Of a stretch of DNA of 64,000 nucleotides, positions 42,538 through 50,573 are shown in pieces (position 1 is the first letter of the stretch; each line of letters opens with the position of its first letter). Source of the DNA: Dehalococcoidia bacterium. Its GTDB lineage: Bacteria > Chloroflexota > Dehalococcoidia > Tepidiformales > Tepidiformaceae. The translations under genes and the position numbers were made by a program. The stretch is taken from NCBI GenBank assembly GCA_020432045.1, contig JAGQHB010000043.1:1-64000 (forward strand), in the 5' to 3' direction. The notes beneath the pieces are model-generated. The model made no database searches. It was not told the DNA's origin and worked only from the letters and a program-made list of their open reading frames with translations.

Positions 42538-42577
42538 GCGGGCAGGGCGCTTGCGTGAACCCCCACGCCCTGCCCGC
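42538..42577. terminator. Perfect 12-bp hairpin after the OsmC gene
   Basis: GCGGGCAGGGCG (42538-42549) pairs with CGCCCTGCCCGC (42566-42577) around 16 bases. It lies 15 bases beyond the OsmC stop and 26 bases before the monooxygenase start. It could separate two transcripts or stabilise the OsmC mRNA. Confidence 0.6.
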
Positions 42578-42603
42578 GCGTCACCAAAGGGAAGGGATCT
42601 GAC

Positions 42604-44193
42604 ATGGAACAACGGGAATTCGAAGTAGCAATCGTGGGCGGGGGCCTGGCGGGCGCCGCCCTCGCGATCACGCTGGCACGTACCGGAGTTGAAGTGGCCG
42701 TGCTTGAGAAGGAACGGGTCTTCAAAGACCGCGTGCGCGGAGAGTTCCTGGCTCCATGGGCCGTGCCGGACCTTCGCCGTCTCCAGTTGCTCAACACGCT
42801 TCGGAGCGCCGGAGCGATCGACCTGCCGGCACTGGCCGGCCGATCATTGAAGCCACGAACCGTTGCAACGCCTGGGGGAGACGTTTCCCTCTCGTATTCG
42901 CACACGGCCGTGCAGGAGGCGCTGCTAAGCGAGGCACACGCGGCGGGAGTGGCCGTGATCCGGGGTGCGCAGGTGACTGCGGTAGAGGGGAGCCCTGGCG
43001 GTCCCTCCACAGTCGTGACACGGGACCCATCCCAAGCCGTATGCGCCCGTCTGATCGTGGGTGCGGACGGGCGGAACTCGCTCGTGCGCAAGACGCTGGG
43101 TCACGCCGAAACGGTACGCCGCTCTGACCGGGTACTGGCTGGCGTACGCCTCGGGAACCTCCCCGGGGACGCGGCGTTCGGCTATTTCGTTGTCCGGGAG
43201 GACCTTGGCGGGCTCGCATCGATCTTCCCGCAGGCGGAGGGCATGGGAAGGGCCTACATCTTCATGTCCGGCCGCGACCAGGTCGCCTATCGGGGCGCAG
43301 GAGGATTCCAGAACTTCGTTGAGTCACTGGTTCGGCTCGGAATTCCGCCCGAGGCCGTCGCGGGTGTCACCCAGGCCGGACCGCTGGCCGCCTTTGTTGC
43401 TGATGATTCGTGGGTCGAGCGGCCAGCCGCACCCGGACTGGCTCTGATTGGCGATGCAGCCGGGATCAGTGATCCGACGTGGGGACAAGGGATGGCACTG
43501 GCGTTCCACGATGCGCGCGTCCTCAGCGACTGGTTACTGTCTGAACCGAACTGGGACGTGGCGCTCGATCGCTATGCGGAGGCGCGCGACCGGTATTTCC
43601 AGACGATCATCACCGCGGAGAGTTGGCTCACTGAACTGCAGTTGACGCCCGGCGAGGATGCGACAGCACGGCGCAACCAGGTGATGGCGGCGTGGCGAGC
43701 TGACCCTCGGCGGGCCCAGGGCCTCGACCTGAATGGCTTCGGGCCGGCACTGGACACATCGGAAGCTGCGCGAAGGCGGATCTTCGCCGAGGGTGGCGAG
43801 GCGACGGTTGAGGCGCTGGTGGGCGCCGTACGGGGGCGAAACTTTGAGGCCATCAGGAGCACATTCACGCCAACAGCCCGAATGAGGGCGCTGCTCCCGA
43901 GAGGTCCCCGCGAACTCCACGGCGCCGAGGAGATCGGCCGGGCATTCGAAGGCTGGTTCGGCGATGCGACAGAGTTTGAGCCAATCAACACGAACGTCGA
44001 TTTGGTCGCGGACCGAGTGCGAGTAAGCTGGAAAATCCGTCTGCGCTGGGCGGACGAGCCGTTCTCAAGGATCATCGAGCAGCAGGGGTACGCCAAGGTA
44101 GTAGATGGCCAGATCGGCACGATCGACTTGCTGTGCTCGGGTTTCCGGCCAGAGGTCGTCCGCGAGGGAGTGACAGAGAAATCAGCGGCATAG
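42604..44193 (+). CDS. FAD-dependent monooxygenase with C-terminal SnoaL-like domain
   Basis: This 529-residue protein has a PHBH-type flavoprotein part of about 400 residues: dinucleotide-binding VAIVGGGLAGAALAITLART, the RVRGEF region, GADGRNSLVRKTLG and the GD motif LALIGDAAGISDPTWGQGMA. The last 120 residues (ALVGAVRGRNFEAIRSTF to the end) look like a SnoaL/NTF2 domain, an unusual addition. It probably hydroxylates an aromatic or polyketide-like compound with NAD(P)H and oxygen. The start has AGGGAAGG upstream. It follows OsmC on the same strand and ends before a hairpin. Confidence 0.87.
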   Translation: MEQREFEVAIVGGGLAGAALAITLARTGVEVAVLEKERVFKDRVRGEFLAPWAVPDLRRLQLLNTLRSAGAIDLPALAGRSLKPRTVATPGGDVSLSYSHTAVQEALLSEAHAAGVAVIRGAQVTAVEGSPGGPSTVVTRDPSQAVCARLIVGADGRNSLVRKTLGHAETVRRSDRVLAGVRLGNLPGDAAFGYFVVREDLGGLASIFPQAEGMGRAYIFMSGRDQVAYRGAGGFQNFVESLVRLGIPPEAVAGVTQAGPLAAFVADDSWVERPAAPGLALIGDAAGISDPTWGQGMALAFHDARVLSDWLLSEPNWDVALDRYAEARDRYFQTIITAESWLTELQLTPGEDATARRNQVMAAWRADPRRAQGLDLNGFGPALDTSEAARRRIFAEGGEATVEALVGAVRGRNFEAIRSTFTPTARMRALLPRGPRELHGAEEIGRAFEGWFGDATEFEPINTNVDLVADRVRVSWKIRLRWADEPFSRIIEQQGYAKVVDGQIGTIDLLCSGFRPEVVREGVTEKSAA

Positions 44194-44207
44194 TGAGGAG
44201 ACTTCGT

Positions 44208-44241
44208 CCCAGGGTGCGACGCCGCGGTGTCACACCCTGGG
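44208..44241. terminator. 9-bp hairpin after the flavin monooxygenase gene
   Basis: CCCAGGGTG (44208-44216) pairs with CACCCTGGG (44233-44241) around 16 bases, starting 14 bases after the stop at 44193. It is a plausible terminator; no T-run is seen. Confidence 0.6.
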
Positions 44242-44366
44242 GCGGTTGGGAAGAACGGGCGGGCCGGGGGCGGTCGACGCAGTCACTTCCGCGTCGCCGG
44301 GTTGATTTCAGGGCGTGGAAACGGCCGGCGCTTCCCGAGCGGTGTGCGGCGTGCCATTCTGGAGTC

Positions 44367-45275
44367 ATGAGGATCGGGGCTTTCGAGGTCAACGAGACGA
44401 TCAGTGCTTTGCGGGACCCCATTGCCGTCGCGACGCTGCGGCCGTGGATAGACGCCGGAAACGTAGGCACGCTCACCCTTCGAAGATTGCGGAACGCACT
44501 CGGTGCACGCGACCTTGGCGAGCTGGTGAAGCCCGGCGAGTTCTTCGACTTCACGCGTTACCGGCCGACGGTCCGCTATGACGGCGAGGAGCGCGAATTC
44601 GTCATTCCGAACACGCGGATCAGCTACGCGCGGCGGACCGAGGGTCCGGACGTTCTTTTCCTCGATGTGCTCGAACCCCAGGCGCACGCAGAGGAGTACA
44701 TGGAATCCATTGTGGAGCTGCTATCAGCGGCCCATGTGAAAGCTCATTGGCGGCTCGGGGCGTGGTTCGGCGGCGTGCCGCACAGCCGACCGCTGCGGGT
44801 GAGTATGTCGATGGGACAACGGCAAATGGACGTGAAGACCCGGCGCGAGGTGAGGCGGACAACGCGATACGAGGGGCCGACTTCGATCATGAGCCTGTTG
44901 GGGCCCCAGCTTGAGGCGCGCGGGATCGAGAACAACGCGCTGATGCTTCAGCTTCCGCACTATGTGCAGTTCGAGGATGACCATTCGGGAGCGGCCGCGA
45001 TGCTGGAAGCGGTAGGTACTGCCCTGGGACTGTCATCGGACGTTGCGGAAGCGATCGTAGGGATGAAGGCACGCGGGGAGCGCCAGTACGAGCAGTTGAG
45101 CCGAATGGTCGCGGCGGATGCCGACCTGAGCCGCGCCGTGGAAAGCTTTGAGCAGATCTACGATGCTGAGCACGACGACCGGGAACCGGAAGGAAGCGCG
45201 CTCTCGCCGGAGATCGAGCGATTCCTGGGTGAGGTCGTTCGCAGGATCGACGACGGTCAGGACCGCGACGACTGA
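44367..45275 (+). CDS. PAC2-family protein
   Basis: This 302-residue protein has the PAC2 (proteasome assembly chaperone 2-like) fold: IAVATLRPWIDAGNVGTLTL, the central GPDVLFLDVLEPQAHAEEYM, VKAHWRLGAWFGGVPHSRPL and NALMLQLPHYVQFEDDH. The acidic C-terminal tail is typical. In Actinobacteria and some other phyla such proteins are of uncertain role; archaeal members relate to proteasome assembly. No proteasome gene is in this window. ATG 44367 is chosen as the start of the conserved region, with GGAG only 6 bases upstream; ORF extensions upstream overlap the neighbouring gene. Confidence 0.88.
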   Translation: MRIGAFEVNETISALRDPIAVATLRPWIDAGNVGTLTLRRLRNALGARDLGELVKPGEFFDFTRYRPTVRYDGEEREFVIPNTRISYARRTEGPDVLFLDVLEPQAHAEEYMESIVELLSAAHVKAHWRLGAWFGGVPHSRPLRVSMSMGQRQMDVKTRREVRRTTRYEGPTSIMSLLGPQLEARGIENNALMLQLPHYVQFEDDHSGAAAMLEAVGTALGLSSDVAEAIVGMKARGERQYEQLSRMVAADADLSRAVESFEQIYDAEHDDREPEGSALSPEIERFLGEVVRRIDDGQDRDD

Positions 45276-45407
45276 CCGTGGCGGCTAAGCACCCCGATGA
45301 GCCGGCTGCGACGGCACACCTTCACTGCCAGCCTGTTCATATGAATCTGCTTGACGACGTGCTGCCATCCCGGTAGGACAGGAGCATCACCTACCGAGGG
45401 TATTGAA

Positions 45408-46316
45408 ATGGCGAGCGCGCAGCTAGAGGCAATGCTGCAAGCTTCACGGGAGCGGCAGGCGGCGGGTCCGGCAGCATCAGTGGTTGAAATGCGGTCGATG
45501 ATGCAGAACATGCCACGGCAGCCAACACCGGAGGGAATCGACCTGCAGGAGGTCCAGGCCGGGGGTGCGCGAGGCGAGTGGGTGAGTGTGCCCGGAGCGT
45601 CTTCGGGCATGGTCATGCTGTTTTTCCATGGTGGGGGCTACTGCCTTGGAGATGTCGCTGACCGCCGGGACTTTGCAGCGCGTGTTTCGGCGGCCACTGG
45701 CGGCAGTGTGCTGAATCTCGACTACCGCCTGGCGCCGGAAGCGCCGTTCCCGGCCGCGTTCGACGACGCTGTGTCCGCATACGAGTGGCTGCTCGCGGCG
45801 GGTCATGCTCCTGAACAGATAGTGGTTGGTGGCGATTCGGCGGGCGGCGGGTTGGCACTGGCGGCAACGATGGCCGTCCGTGACAGGGGTCTGCCCCTTC
45901 CGGCCGCGATCGTCGCGCTCTCGCCGTGGACCGACCTGACGATGTCCCAAGCTTCTATCACCGGCCGTGCGAAAACTGACACCCTGGGCGAGCCGGTGCT
46001 GACGATGCTGGCGAAGGCATACGCCGGACCGGCGGATCGCAGCGACCCGAGGATGTCTCCGCTGTTCGGCGACTCTCGCGGATTGCCGGCGATGCTCATC
46101 ATGGTGGGCACGATCGAAATCCTGTATGACGACGCCGCACAATTCGCGACGCGGGCCATCCAAGCGGAGGTGCCGGTGCACTTTGAGCCGTGGCCGGAAG
46201 TACCGCATGTCTGGCCAACCCTGCCGCGCAGCATTCCGGAGGCAGTGGCAGCCACCGACCGCATCGGGGCGTTCATCAATATGTACGCGGCGGCACGTGT
46301 AGCGACAGCGGTTTAA
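45408..46316 (+). CDS. Alpha/beta-hydrolase esterase, HSL family
   Basis: This 302-residue hormone-sensitive-lipase-type esterase shows the oxyanion motif FFHGGGYCLGDVADRRDF, the nucleophile elbow VVGGDSAGGGLALAATM, and plausible Asp and His of the triad in the C-terminal third (EILYDDAAQF, PHVWPTLPRSIP). It hydrolyses short acyl esters or lactones (MlhB-like). ATG 45408 has GAGGG upstream; an earlier in-frame start at 45351 would add a non-homologous leader. It follows the PAC2 gene on the same strand and is convergent with the NXR-type operon. Confidence 0.9.
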   Translation: MASAQLEAMLQASRERQAAGPAASVVEMRSMMQNMPRQPTPEGIDLQEVQAGGARGEWVSVPGASSGMVMLFFHGGGYCLGDVADRRDFAARVSAATGGSVLNLDYRLAPEAPFPAAFDDAVSAYEWLLAAGHAPEQIVVGGDSAGGGLALAATMAVRDRGLPLPAAIVALSPWTDLTMSQASITGRAKTDTLGEPVLTMLAKAYAGPADRSDPRMSPLFGDSRGLPAMLIMVGTIEILYDDAAQFATRAIQAEVPVHFEPWPEVPHVWPTLPRSIPEAVAATDRIGAFINMYAAARVATAV

Positions 46317-46360
46317 GCGGCGAGTTCCGGGCCCACGGAGATGTCCCGCGGGAGGATGAC

Positions 46361-47326
46361 CTACCGCGTCCGCGCCTGACGCTGGCTGGTCGCGAGGGCA
46401 AGGCAGGCCAGGCCAGTACCGATGAGCATCGACTGGTACGTGTTTTGCATTGCGACACCACCACCGACGAGGAGAAGTAGCCCGCACGCGGCGAGAGCCA
46501 TGCCCCGTTGATGGAGACTAACGGCCACTGCCACGAGGCATCCAGCCGCGACCGCGTAGGCGATTGCGGGGAGCGAGCCCGTGAGCCCGTGAGTCCAGAG
46601 GAGCAGAAAGCGGGTCGTGTGCGGGTTCCCCAGCAGCACCACCATTACAAACGTTGCTGCCACAGCACCGGAGATCGCGGGCCGACGACTGCTAGAGGAT
46701 ACGGAACCGGCCGTCCAGGGGAGTGAGACCGCGAAGGCGATCGCAGCCCATTCGGCCAGGTCCAGGAATCCCGCGGACAATCCGTGTCCGGTCCCTTCCG
46801 ACGCCCACATCTGCCCAACGCTGAAGATGCCGGACAGGGCCACTGTCAGCGTCGCCAGGACCACGGCAATGGCCATGCGGGCACCGACCATACCTGCTGC
46901 ACCAATACCGACGAGGACAAGCGCAGCGAGGAGGAGCGTATTGAGTGCGGCGGCCTCACCCAGTCCCGGTCCAGCGCGGAGCAGCGCAGCGGCGAGGATG
47001 AGGCTTGCTATGCCGGCAGCCATGGCGCGGCCCCCGGCAGTGCCGACCTGCCAGGCAGCCACGGCGAGGGCGGCTGCGACGACGACGGCGAGCACGGTCG
47101 CAACGTAGTAAGCGAAGCGGCCGGCGTCGGCGAGCATCTCATAGGGCCCGGCGATTGCACCGAGCCCCGGGACGTGAATTGCCACACGAGTGAGCGTCCG
47201 GAGGATGACGAGTTCGAAGGCGACTGCGATGACGAGCCACACGGCAAGCGTTTCGAGGTGAACCCTGGCCAGGCTCCATTCACGCAGATTGTGGTCCTGG
47301 GCACGAACACCGGAGAAGCTGGCCAT
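46361..47326 (-). CDS. Polytopic membrane protein, last gene of the molybdoenzyme operon
   Basis: This 321-residue protein has about nine or ten hydrophobic helices and few charged residues. The N-terminal part (REWSLARVHLETLAVWLVIA) has a helix followed by an extracytoplasmic loop. His residues that could bind heme occur in loops and helices (RVAIHVPG, TRFLLLWTHGLTG) but the pattern is not that of NarI. Its ATG overlaps the gamma subunit stop (TGATG), so it is part of the operon. It could be the quinone-reactive or membrane anchor component of the enzyme complex, but this is inferred from position only. Confidence 0.75.
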   Translation of the reverse strand: MASFSGVRAQDHNLREWSLARVHLETLAVWLVIAVAFELVILRTLTRVAIHVPGLGAIAGPYEMLADAGRFAYYVATVLAVVVAAALAVAAWQVGTAGGRAMAAGIASLILAAALLRAGPGLGEAAALNTLLLAALVLVGIGAAGMVGARMAIAVVLATLTVALSGIFSVGQMWASEGTGHGLSAGFLDLAEWAAIAFAVSLPWTAGSVSSSSRRPAISGAVAATFVMVVLLGNPHTTRFLLLWTHGLTGSLPAIAYAVAAGCLVAVAVSLHQRGMALAACGLLLLVGGGVAMQNTYQSMLIGTGLACLALATSQRQARTR

Positions 47327-48294
47327 CACTTTGCCCCGCTGCGCGTGCCGATGACGGCGAGACCGACACCGAGGCCGCTCAGTCCGACGAGGAGGCCGAG
47401 GGCAATGAGCCAGGCGGGAGTAGCGCTACCGCCAGCGTCGCCAGGGAAGATGTGAATGCGGACGAAAGCGGAGACGGACTTCTGGCCGTTGCGCTCGGAC
47501 AGGCTTCCGTCCCAAACCGCGAAGGCAAGATCGGTAGTGCCGGTTTCATGGAAGGCCGTGAGGCTGGCATCGCCCGGGTTGAGTGGCCGCGCGAAGACGA
47601 CAGCCCACTTTCCGGCCTGGTAGACGCCCTGGCCCTGAACGGTCTGTGAGCCGGCGGGCCCGATATTCCCGAAGGATGCCGCAACAAGGTCCTGGACAGG
47701 GCCGCCATCGGCCAGTGCATAGGGGTTGCCGGCGGCGCGGGCGGTATAGAACTCAGGTCCGTCTCCCGGGTATCGCTCCACCCAGAGATTCGGGTAACGC
47801 TCCGAAGGGTCGCCGTGTCCGACCTGCGAGTCGGCGCGCCACTGCCAGATGTTGACGCCCGCACCTACCTGTCCCATGCAAATCGACGGGACAGTCGCCG
47901 AGGCGGACGCGGGGAACTCCAGCGCGACGGCATCGGAGAAGTTCTCGACTTTGAGGGTTGAATCGTCCTGGGTCGCATCAGTCCATTCGACGCGGACGTA
48001 GAGATTGCCGTCCCGATGAAGGGATTTCGCGGAGATGGTGGCGATTGAGCCTCCACCGATCGGGTAGGCCTGCTGTTGCGCGGTCAGAGGCACGTCGATG
48101 CTGGCGGATTCGTTCCAAACGGCTGCATTCGGATCGAGGCCGGGATCACTGGATGCAGCCCGGCTGATGAGCATCAGCGACTGCGACGCGGCGGGGTTGG
48201 CGTTGGTGAGTTGCAGGATGCCGGCCGTGGCGAGGACCAATGCAAGCACGAGCAACGTGGGCATCCGGCGGCGAACCATGGCAGGCATCTTCAT
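47326..48294 (-). CDS. Heme-b-binding gamma subunit of a type II DMSO-reductase-family enzyme (NxrC/EbdC-like)
   Basis: This 322-residue protein has an N-terminal signal/anchor helix (TLLVLALVLATAGILQL), an ethylbenzene-dehydrogenase-gamma-type domain and a C-terminal anchor helix (WLIALGLLVGLSGLGVGLAV). The block SICMGQVGAGVNIWQWRAD contains the methionine expected as heme ligand, and a lysine before VVFARPL may be the second. ATG 48294 is chosen over GTG 48303 because GAGGTG lies 7 bases upstream. It should carry electrons between the beta subunit and a periplasmic or membrane partner. The operon order is alpha, small protein, beta, chaperone, gamma. Confidence 0.85.
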   Translation of the reverse strand: MKMPAMVRRRMPTLLVLALVLATAGILQLTNANPAASQSLMLISRAASSDPGLDPNAAVWNESASIDVPLTAQQQAYPIGGGSIATISAKSLHRDGNLYVRVEWTDATQDDSTLKVENFSDAVALEFPASASATVPSICMGQVGAGVNIWQWRADSQVGHGDPSERYPNLWVERYPGDGPEFYTARAAGNPYALADGGPVQDLVAASFGNIGPAGSQTVQGQGVYQAGKWAVVFARPLNPGDASLTAFHETGTTDLAFAVWDGSLSERNGQKSVSAFVRIHIFPGDAGGSATPAWLIALGLLVGLSGLGVGLAVIGTRSGAK

Positions 48295-48299
48295 CTCAA

Positions 48300-49052
48300 T
48301 CACCTCGTTTCAAGGATCTGTTCGACGGAGATCAACGCGGCGTTGTCCGGACCGACATCGCGGCGCTGGTCGGGGAATGGCATGGCGGGGCTGGAAACGA
48401 CGGCCGCATCCAGCACACCTGCAAGCACGCGCTCGGATTCGAGCCAGGCAGCAAGTGCTGTTCCGAGGGCTTCGTATGGGCTGGCACTGTGGGCGTGCGC
48501 AGCGATGAGGTGGCCGAGTGTTTCGCCCCAGCGGCCAAGGTGTTCGGATACAAACACCCGCTGGTTGCGGCGCGCCTGGAGCACGCGGGGCTTGCCCATG
48601 TGCTCTATCGCGTACGCCTCTTTCCGGCAAAGGAAGCCCATGAACTCCAGCTCGAGGCTGATGTCGTCGGGCCGCAGCCCCTGTCCCAGCTCGAGCCCAA
48701 ACGCACGGTAGAAGCCGGCTACATCAGCCATGACGGACGTTTGCTGATTGATGTCGGTGCAGACGTAGGCTGATTCATACGTGGGGCAATCAGGCGATGT
48801 TGCGAGCGTGAAGAGCTCAATGTATTCGGCCTCGAGGTCGGTGCGCGGGCGTTCGATGAATTCGCGGGCCAACCTGGATACGATGCCCTCTGAGTCGAGG
48901 GTGAGGACGAGGCCGGCGACGTCGCGGATGCTCTCGATCGCACCGGGATCGGGATATGCGAGTGCGCGCGCAAGAAGTTCGTACGCGAGTCCACGCCGGA
49001 CGGCTTCCGCTACGCCGGGCTTTGATGGATCGTGGGGCATCCTGTTTGGCAC
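48300..49052 (-). CDS. TorD/DmsD-family molybdoenzyme chaperone
   Basis: This 250-residue all-helical protein belongs to the TorD/NarJ-like chaperones: AYELLARALAYPDPGAIESI near the start, LEAEYIELFTLATSPDCPTYESAY and the DDISLELEFMGFLCRKEAYA block. It should bind the alpha subunit and its Tat signal until the molybdenum cofactor is inserted. The start is a GTG with GGAGG just upstream. It lies between beta and gamma genes, as in other type II enzymes. Confidence 0.9.
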   Translation of the reverse strand: MPNRMPHDPSKPGVAEAVRRGLAYELLARALAYPDPGAIESIRDVAGLVLTLDSEGIVSRLAREFIERPRTDLEAEYIELFTLATSPDCPTYESAYVCTDINQQTSVMADVAGFYRAFGLELGQGLRPDDISLELEFMGFLCRKEAYAIEHMGKPRVLQARRNQRVFVSEHLGRWGETLGHLIAAHAHSASPYEALGTALAAWLESERVLAGVLDAAVVSSPAMPFPDQRRDVGPDNAALISVEQILETR

Positions 49053-49062
49053 GCCGGCCTCC

Positions 49063-50301
49063 TCAGATGGTGTTCATCGTGAATTGCTGGGGTCGTTCGA
49101 AGACTTTTTCTTCGACTCCGACGCGAACGACCTCGCGACCCTGGCTGTCGTAGCCGACAACGACATCGTCATAGATCTCGTGGACCACGCCGTTCAGGCT
49201 TAGCTCCTGGATCTTCGGCCCCTTTTCGATCTTAAAGCTGAAGACGATGGTTTGAGAGGCGCGGAAGAGCTGGAGGACAGCGAGGAGCTCCCGGCTCGGG
49301 TTCGAATAGCGTTCGATGGCGTGGTCCACGCCGGGCCCGAACATCTGCTTCAGGTAGTCCCGCGGTACCCAGCGCGGCGGAATGTAGTAGACATTCGGTT
49401 GGGTGCCGAACTGGGGATACAGCGGCAGCGCTACCTTCTCGACGTGGACGAGGAAGTAGAGGGGGTTAGTCGGGTCTTCGACCCAAAGACCGGCATCATC
49501 GACTTTCGCCAGTCCCTGCAGCCGGATCTTGCCGATGCAGGCAGTCATACAACGGGTCTCCATCGGAAGGCCTTCGGTCAGGGGGTCGGAGCCTTCGACG
49601 CGTGGGAAGCAGCCGATGCACTTCTCGGACGTGCGTGTGTTCGGACGGTACATCGACTTCTTATAGGGGCAGGCGTCAACGCACTTTCGATAGCCGCGGC
49701 AGCGTCCCTGATCGATGAGGACGATGCCGTCTTCCTCCCGCTTGTAGATGGCGTTGCGCGGGCAGGCAGCGAGGCAGGCGGGGTACGTGCAGTGGTTACA
49801 GATCCGCTGGAGGTAGAAGAACCAGCCATCGTGCACCGGCAACTGCACGCCGTCTTTCGGGAACTTCGTCGCCGAGTCCTCGTGGATGTTCGGTGCCTTC
49901 CATTCTTCCTGGGTAGGCGTATATCCGGTGACCATTTTCGTCAGCCCGTCGGCCGTCTCGAACACGGTTTTGCCGTCGAACGTTCCGTACGGGGCACGAG
50001 TCGTGAGCGGCACTGATCTGTCCCAGACCTGGCCGCCGGGGTTCGCCTTTTCCTGCAGGTCGAGTACCTTGACGTCCCAGTTCTGGGGATAGCCCCCATA
50101 TGGCTTGGTCTCGACGTTGTTCCACCACATCAGTTCTTGACCGGGCGAGAAGGTCCAGGTGGTCTTGCAGGCCATGGTGCATGTCTGGCAGGCGATGCAC
50201 CGGTTTGTATTGAAGACTGCGGCGAACTGCCACTTGGCATTGCCGTTGTCGAAGCGGTAGTCCATTTCGCGGCCGAGTTGCCAGTTGTAGACCTTTGCCA
50301 T
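49063..50301 (-). CDS. Iron-sulfur beta subunit, NxrB/NarH-like
   Basis: This 412-residue ferredoxin-type subunit starts MAKVYNWQLGREMDYRFD with GGAGG upstream. Four cysteine groups can be seen: CIACQTCTMAC, CNHCTYPACLAACP, CRGYRKCVDACP and CIGCFPRV with CMTAC. Together they make room for three [4Fe-4S] and one [3Fe-4S] clusters, as in NarH/NxrB. The sequence matches what I recall of periplasmic-lineage NxrB over its length (TWTFSPGQELMWWNNVETKP, YIPPRWVPRDYLKQMFGPGV). It passes electrons from alpha to gamma. There is no signal peptide; it should be exported with alpha. Its ATG overlaps the stop of the 90-residue gene by 1 base. Confidence 0.92.
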   Translation of the reverse strand: MAKVYNWQLGREMDYRFDNGNAKWQFAAVFNTNRCIACQTCTMACKTTWTFSPGQELMWWNNVETKPYGGYPQNWDVKVLDLQEKANPGGQVWDRSVPLTTRAPYGTFDGKTVFETADGLTKMVTGYTPTQEEWKAPNIHEDSATKFPKDGVQLPVHDGWFFYLQRICNHCTYPACLAACPRNAIYKREEDGIVLIDQGRCRGYRKCVDACPYKKSMYRPNTRTSEKCIGCFPRVEGSDPLTEGLPMETRCMTACIGKIRLQGLAKVDDAGLWVEDPTNPLYFLVHVEKVALPLYPQFGTQPNVYYIPPRWVPRDYLKQMFGPGVDHAIERYSNPSRELLAVLQLFRASQTIVFSFKIEKGPKIQELSLNGVVHEIYDDVVVGYDSQGREVVRVGVEEKVFERPQQFTMNTI

Positions 50302-50573
50302 CACTGCACCTCCAGTGCGCGGGCCGGACCGTAAACGCCGTCAATAAGTCCGCGGATGAATGCCTCCCCTCGTGCTTCCAGGACGGCGTGTGTGCCGGCA
50401 AAGAAGCGCGAGGAGAAGATGTGGAAGACCTTCTCTTTGGGCATCCCCATCAGTGCGAACTCCTCAATGAAGCAGCGAGCCATCTCGGCGTCGATGTCGA
50501 CTCCGGGGGGAACGGGGAAGCGGTGGGCGACGAACTCCATCGGGTCGTCGCCTTCGAACTCCTTCTCGGCCAT
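50301..50573 (-). CDS. 90-residue protein encoded between alpha and beta subunit genes
   Basis: The frame begins MAEKEFEGDDPMEFVAHRFP and ends GLIDGVYGPARALEVQ. It is acidic, without signal peptide or membrane helix, and likely helical; one Cys (MARCFIEEF) is present. Both ends overlap the neighbouring genes by a single base (TGATG), so translation is coupled to alpha upstream and beta downstream in matching amounts. I know of no named subunit of this kind. It may be an assembly factor or a small structural subunit of the complex. Confidence 0.8.
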   Translation of the reverse strand: MAEKEFEGDDPMEFVAHRFPVPPGVDIDAEMARCFIEEFALMGMPKEKVFHIFSSRFFAGTHAVLEARGEAFIRGLIDGVYGPARALEVQ

